Shown here: one piece after another, positions 63,680 to 64,000 of the stretch
Layout of the letters: the number at the start of each line of letters is the position of its first letter
How positions within the stretch are numbered: the stretch's first letter is position 1
Assembly (NCBI RefSeq): GCF_900177765.1
Contig: NZ_FXWI01000003.1
Coordinates: 496,001 to 560,000, forward strand
Reading direction: 5' to 3'
DNA length: 64,000 nt
Origin: Agreia sp. VKM Ac-1783
GTDB lineage: Bacteria; Actinomycetota; Actinomycetes; Actinomycetales; Microbacteriaceae
Program-made: the position numbers and the translations under genes
Notes under the pieces: model-generated
Told to the model about the DNA's origin: nothing
What the model saw: only the letters and a program-made list of their open reading frames with translations
Database searches by the model: none

Positions 63680-64000
63680 ATGTCCGACCCTACGAACGCC
63701 GCCGGTGCAGACGCAAAGGACTCCTTCGGCTCCTCGCCCACGACGAAGCGCGTTGTGATCGGCGGGGAGTGGCGGCGCGTGAGCGCCAAGTACATCGGCG
63801 TCGAACTCGTCGGCGTCGCCCTCTTCGGCGTCGTGGCGATCGGCGCGACTCTCGTGTTCGCGCTCACGAAGTGGTTTGCCGAGCCGCTCGGATGGATCGC
63901 GGTGGGCGTAGCTGTCGTCGTCACGCTCGTAATGTTCGTCGTCGCGCCGCGGCGGGTGCGTTCGATCGGCTATCAGCTTCGCGACGATGACCTGCTCTTT
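63680..64000 (+). CDS. PH-domain (DUF304-type) membrane protein, N-terminal part
   Basis: An open frame of 107 codons running to the window end. It has a polar N-terminus (MSDPTNAAGADAKDS), then EWRRVSAKYIGVELVG, two hydrophobic segments (about 40-62 and 70-88) and RRVRSIGYQLRDDDLLF. The last part is the start of a bacterial PH (bPH2) domain. It begins two bases after the DUF3180 stop. The C-terminal part lies outside the window. Confidence 0.8.
   Translation, partial: MSDPTNAAGADAKDSFGSSPTTKRVVIGGEWRRVSAKYIGVELVGVALFGVVAIGATLVFALTKWFAEPLGWIAVGVAVVVTLVMFVVAPRRVRSIGYQLRDDDLLF

Overview
The window is high-GC actinobacterial DNA, most likely from a member of the Microbacteriaceae (Micrococcales). 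The main pointers are the trio of MSMEG_4193-type phosphatase, DUF3090 and SCO1664-type protein, the ftsH-folE-folP-folB-folK-DUF3180-PH gene order, a HAIR (HspR) box before a Clp ATPase, frequent GTGA/ATGA gene overlaps, many leaderless-looking promoters (TANNNT six or seven bases before the start codon) and dispersed small palindromic repeats. No lineage search could be run, so the family assignment is an inference.

Layout, 0-25 kb: the end of an RND efflux permease; a DEAD-box RNA helicase with a 16-copy RPSYGDR repeat and a folded leader; a heterodimeric ABC exporter with a VOC protein; a ykoEDC-type ECF importer (predicted thiamine precursor) behind an EamA carrier; an AbiEi-like gene between two 65-bp repeats; recQ; an acyltransferase; AI-2E and MFS membrane proteins; an acyl-CoA oxidase; an ABC exporter with its own two-component system; and a proline iminopeptidase.

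25-43 kb: two uncharacterised proteins, a DUF222-HNH protein and a large methionine-salvage island. mtnA-mtnK-mtnC-mtnB form one tightly overlapped operon on the plus strand. A sugar-type ABC importer followed by a second mtnK lies on the minus strand. mtnD is divergent from the importer, and a SfnB/DszC-like flavoprotein is next to mtnD. Together they predict uptake of methylthioribose (or a related 5-deoxy-pentose), its phosphorylation, and recycling towards methionine.

43-52 kb: a metallopeptidase, a GNAT protein, a MarR-controlled TspO-like/MFS pair, three small genes, and what I consider the most interesting locus. This is a retron-type reverse transcriptase (47236..48564, minus) preceded by a 167-nt element (48580..48746). 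The element's 20-nt ends are inverted repeats with one G.U wobble, and a promoter -10 lies exactly six bases before it. This looks like an undescribed actinobacterial retron with no obvious separate effector; a 61-codon open frame covers the same interval. A HAIR-controlled ClpC-like ATPase follows.

52-64 kb: the DUF3090 trio, a tRNA-Glu/Asp/Phe cluster, an M23 peptidase, ppa and tilS (divergent), hpt, ftsH and the folate genes, ending inside a PH-domain protein at the window edge.

Non-coding gaps are dominated by three repeat families: a roughly 38-47 bp GTCGAGTAG/CGATACG palindrome, the 65-bp element, and one CTTCGACAGGCTC-type repeat inside recQ. There is also a 30-bp tandem array upstream of mtnA and a complex inverted-repeat element at 34.7 kb.
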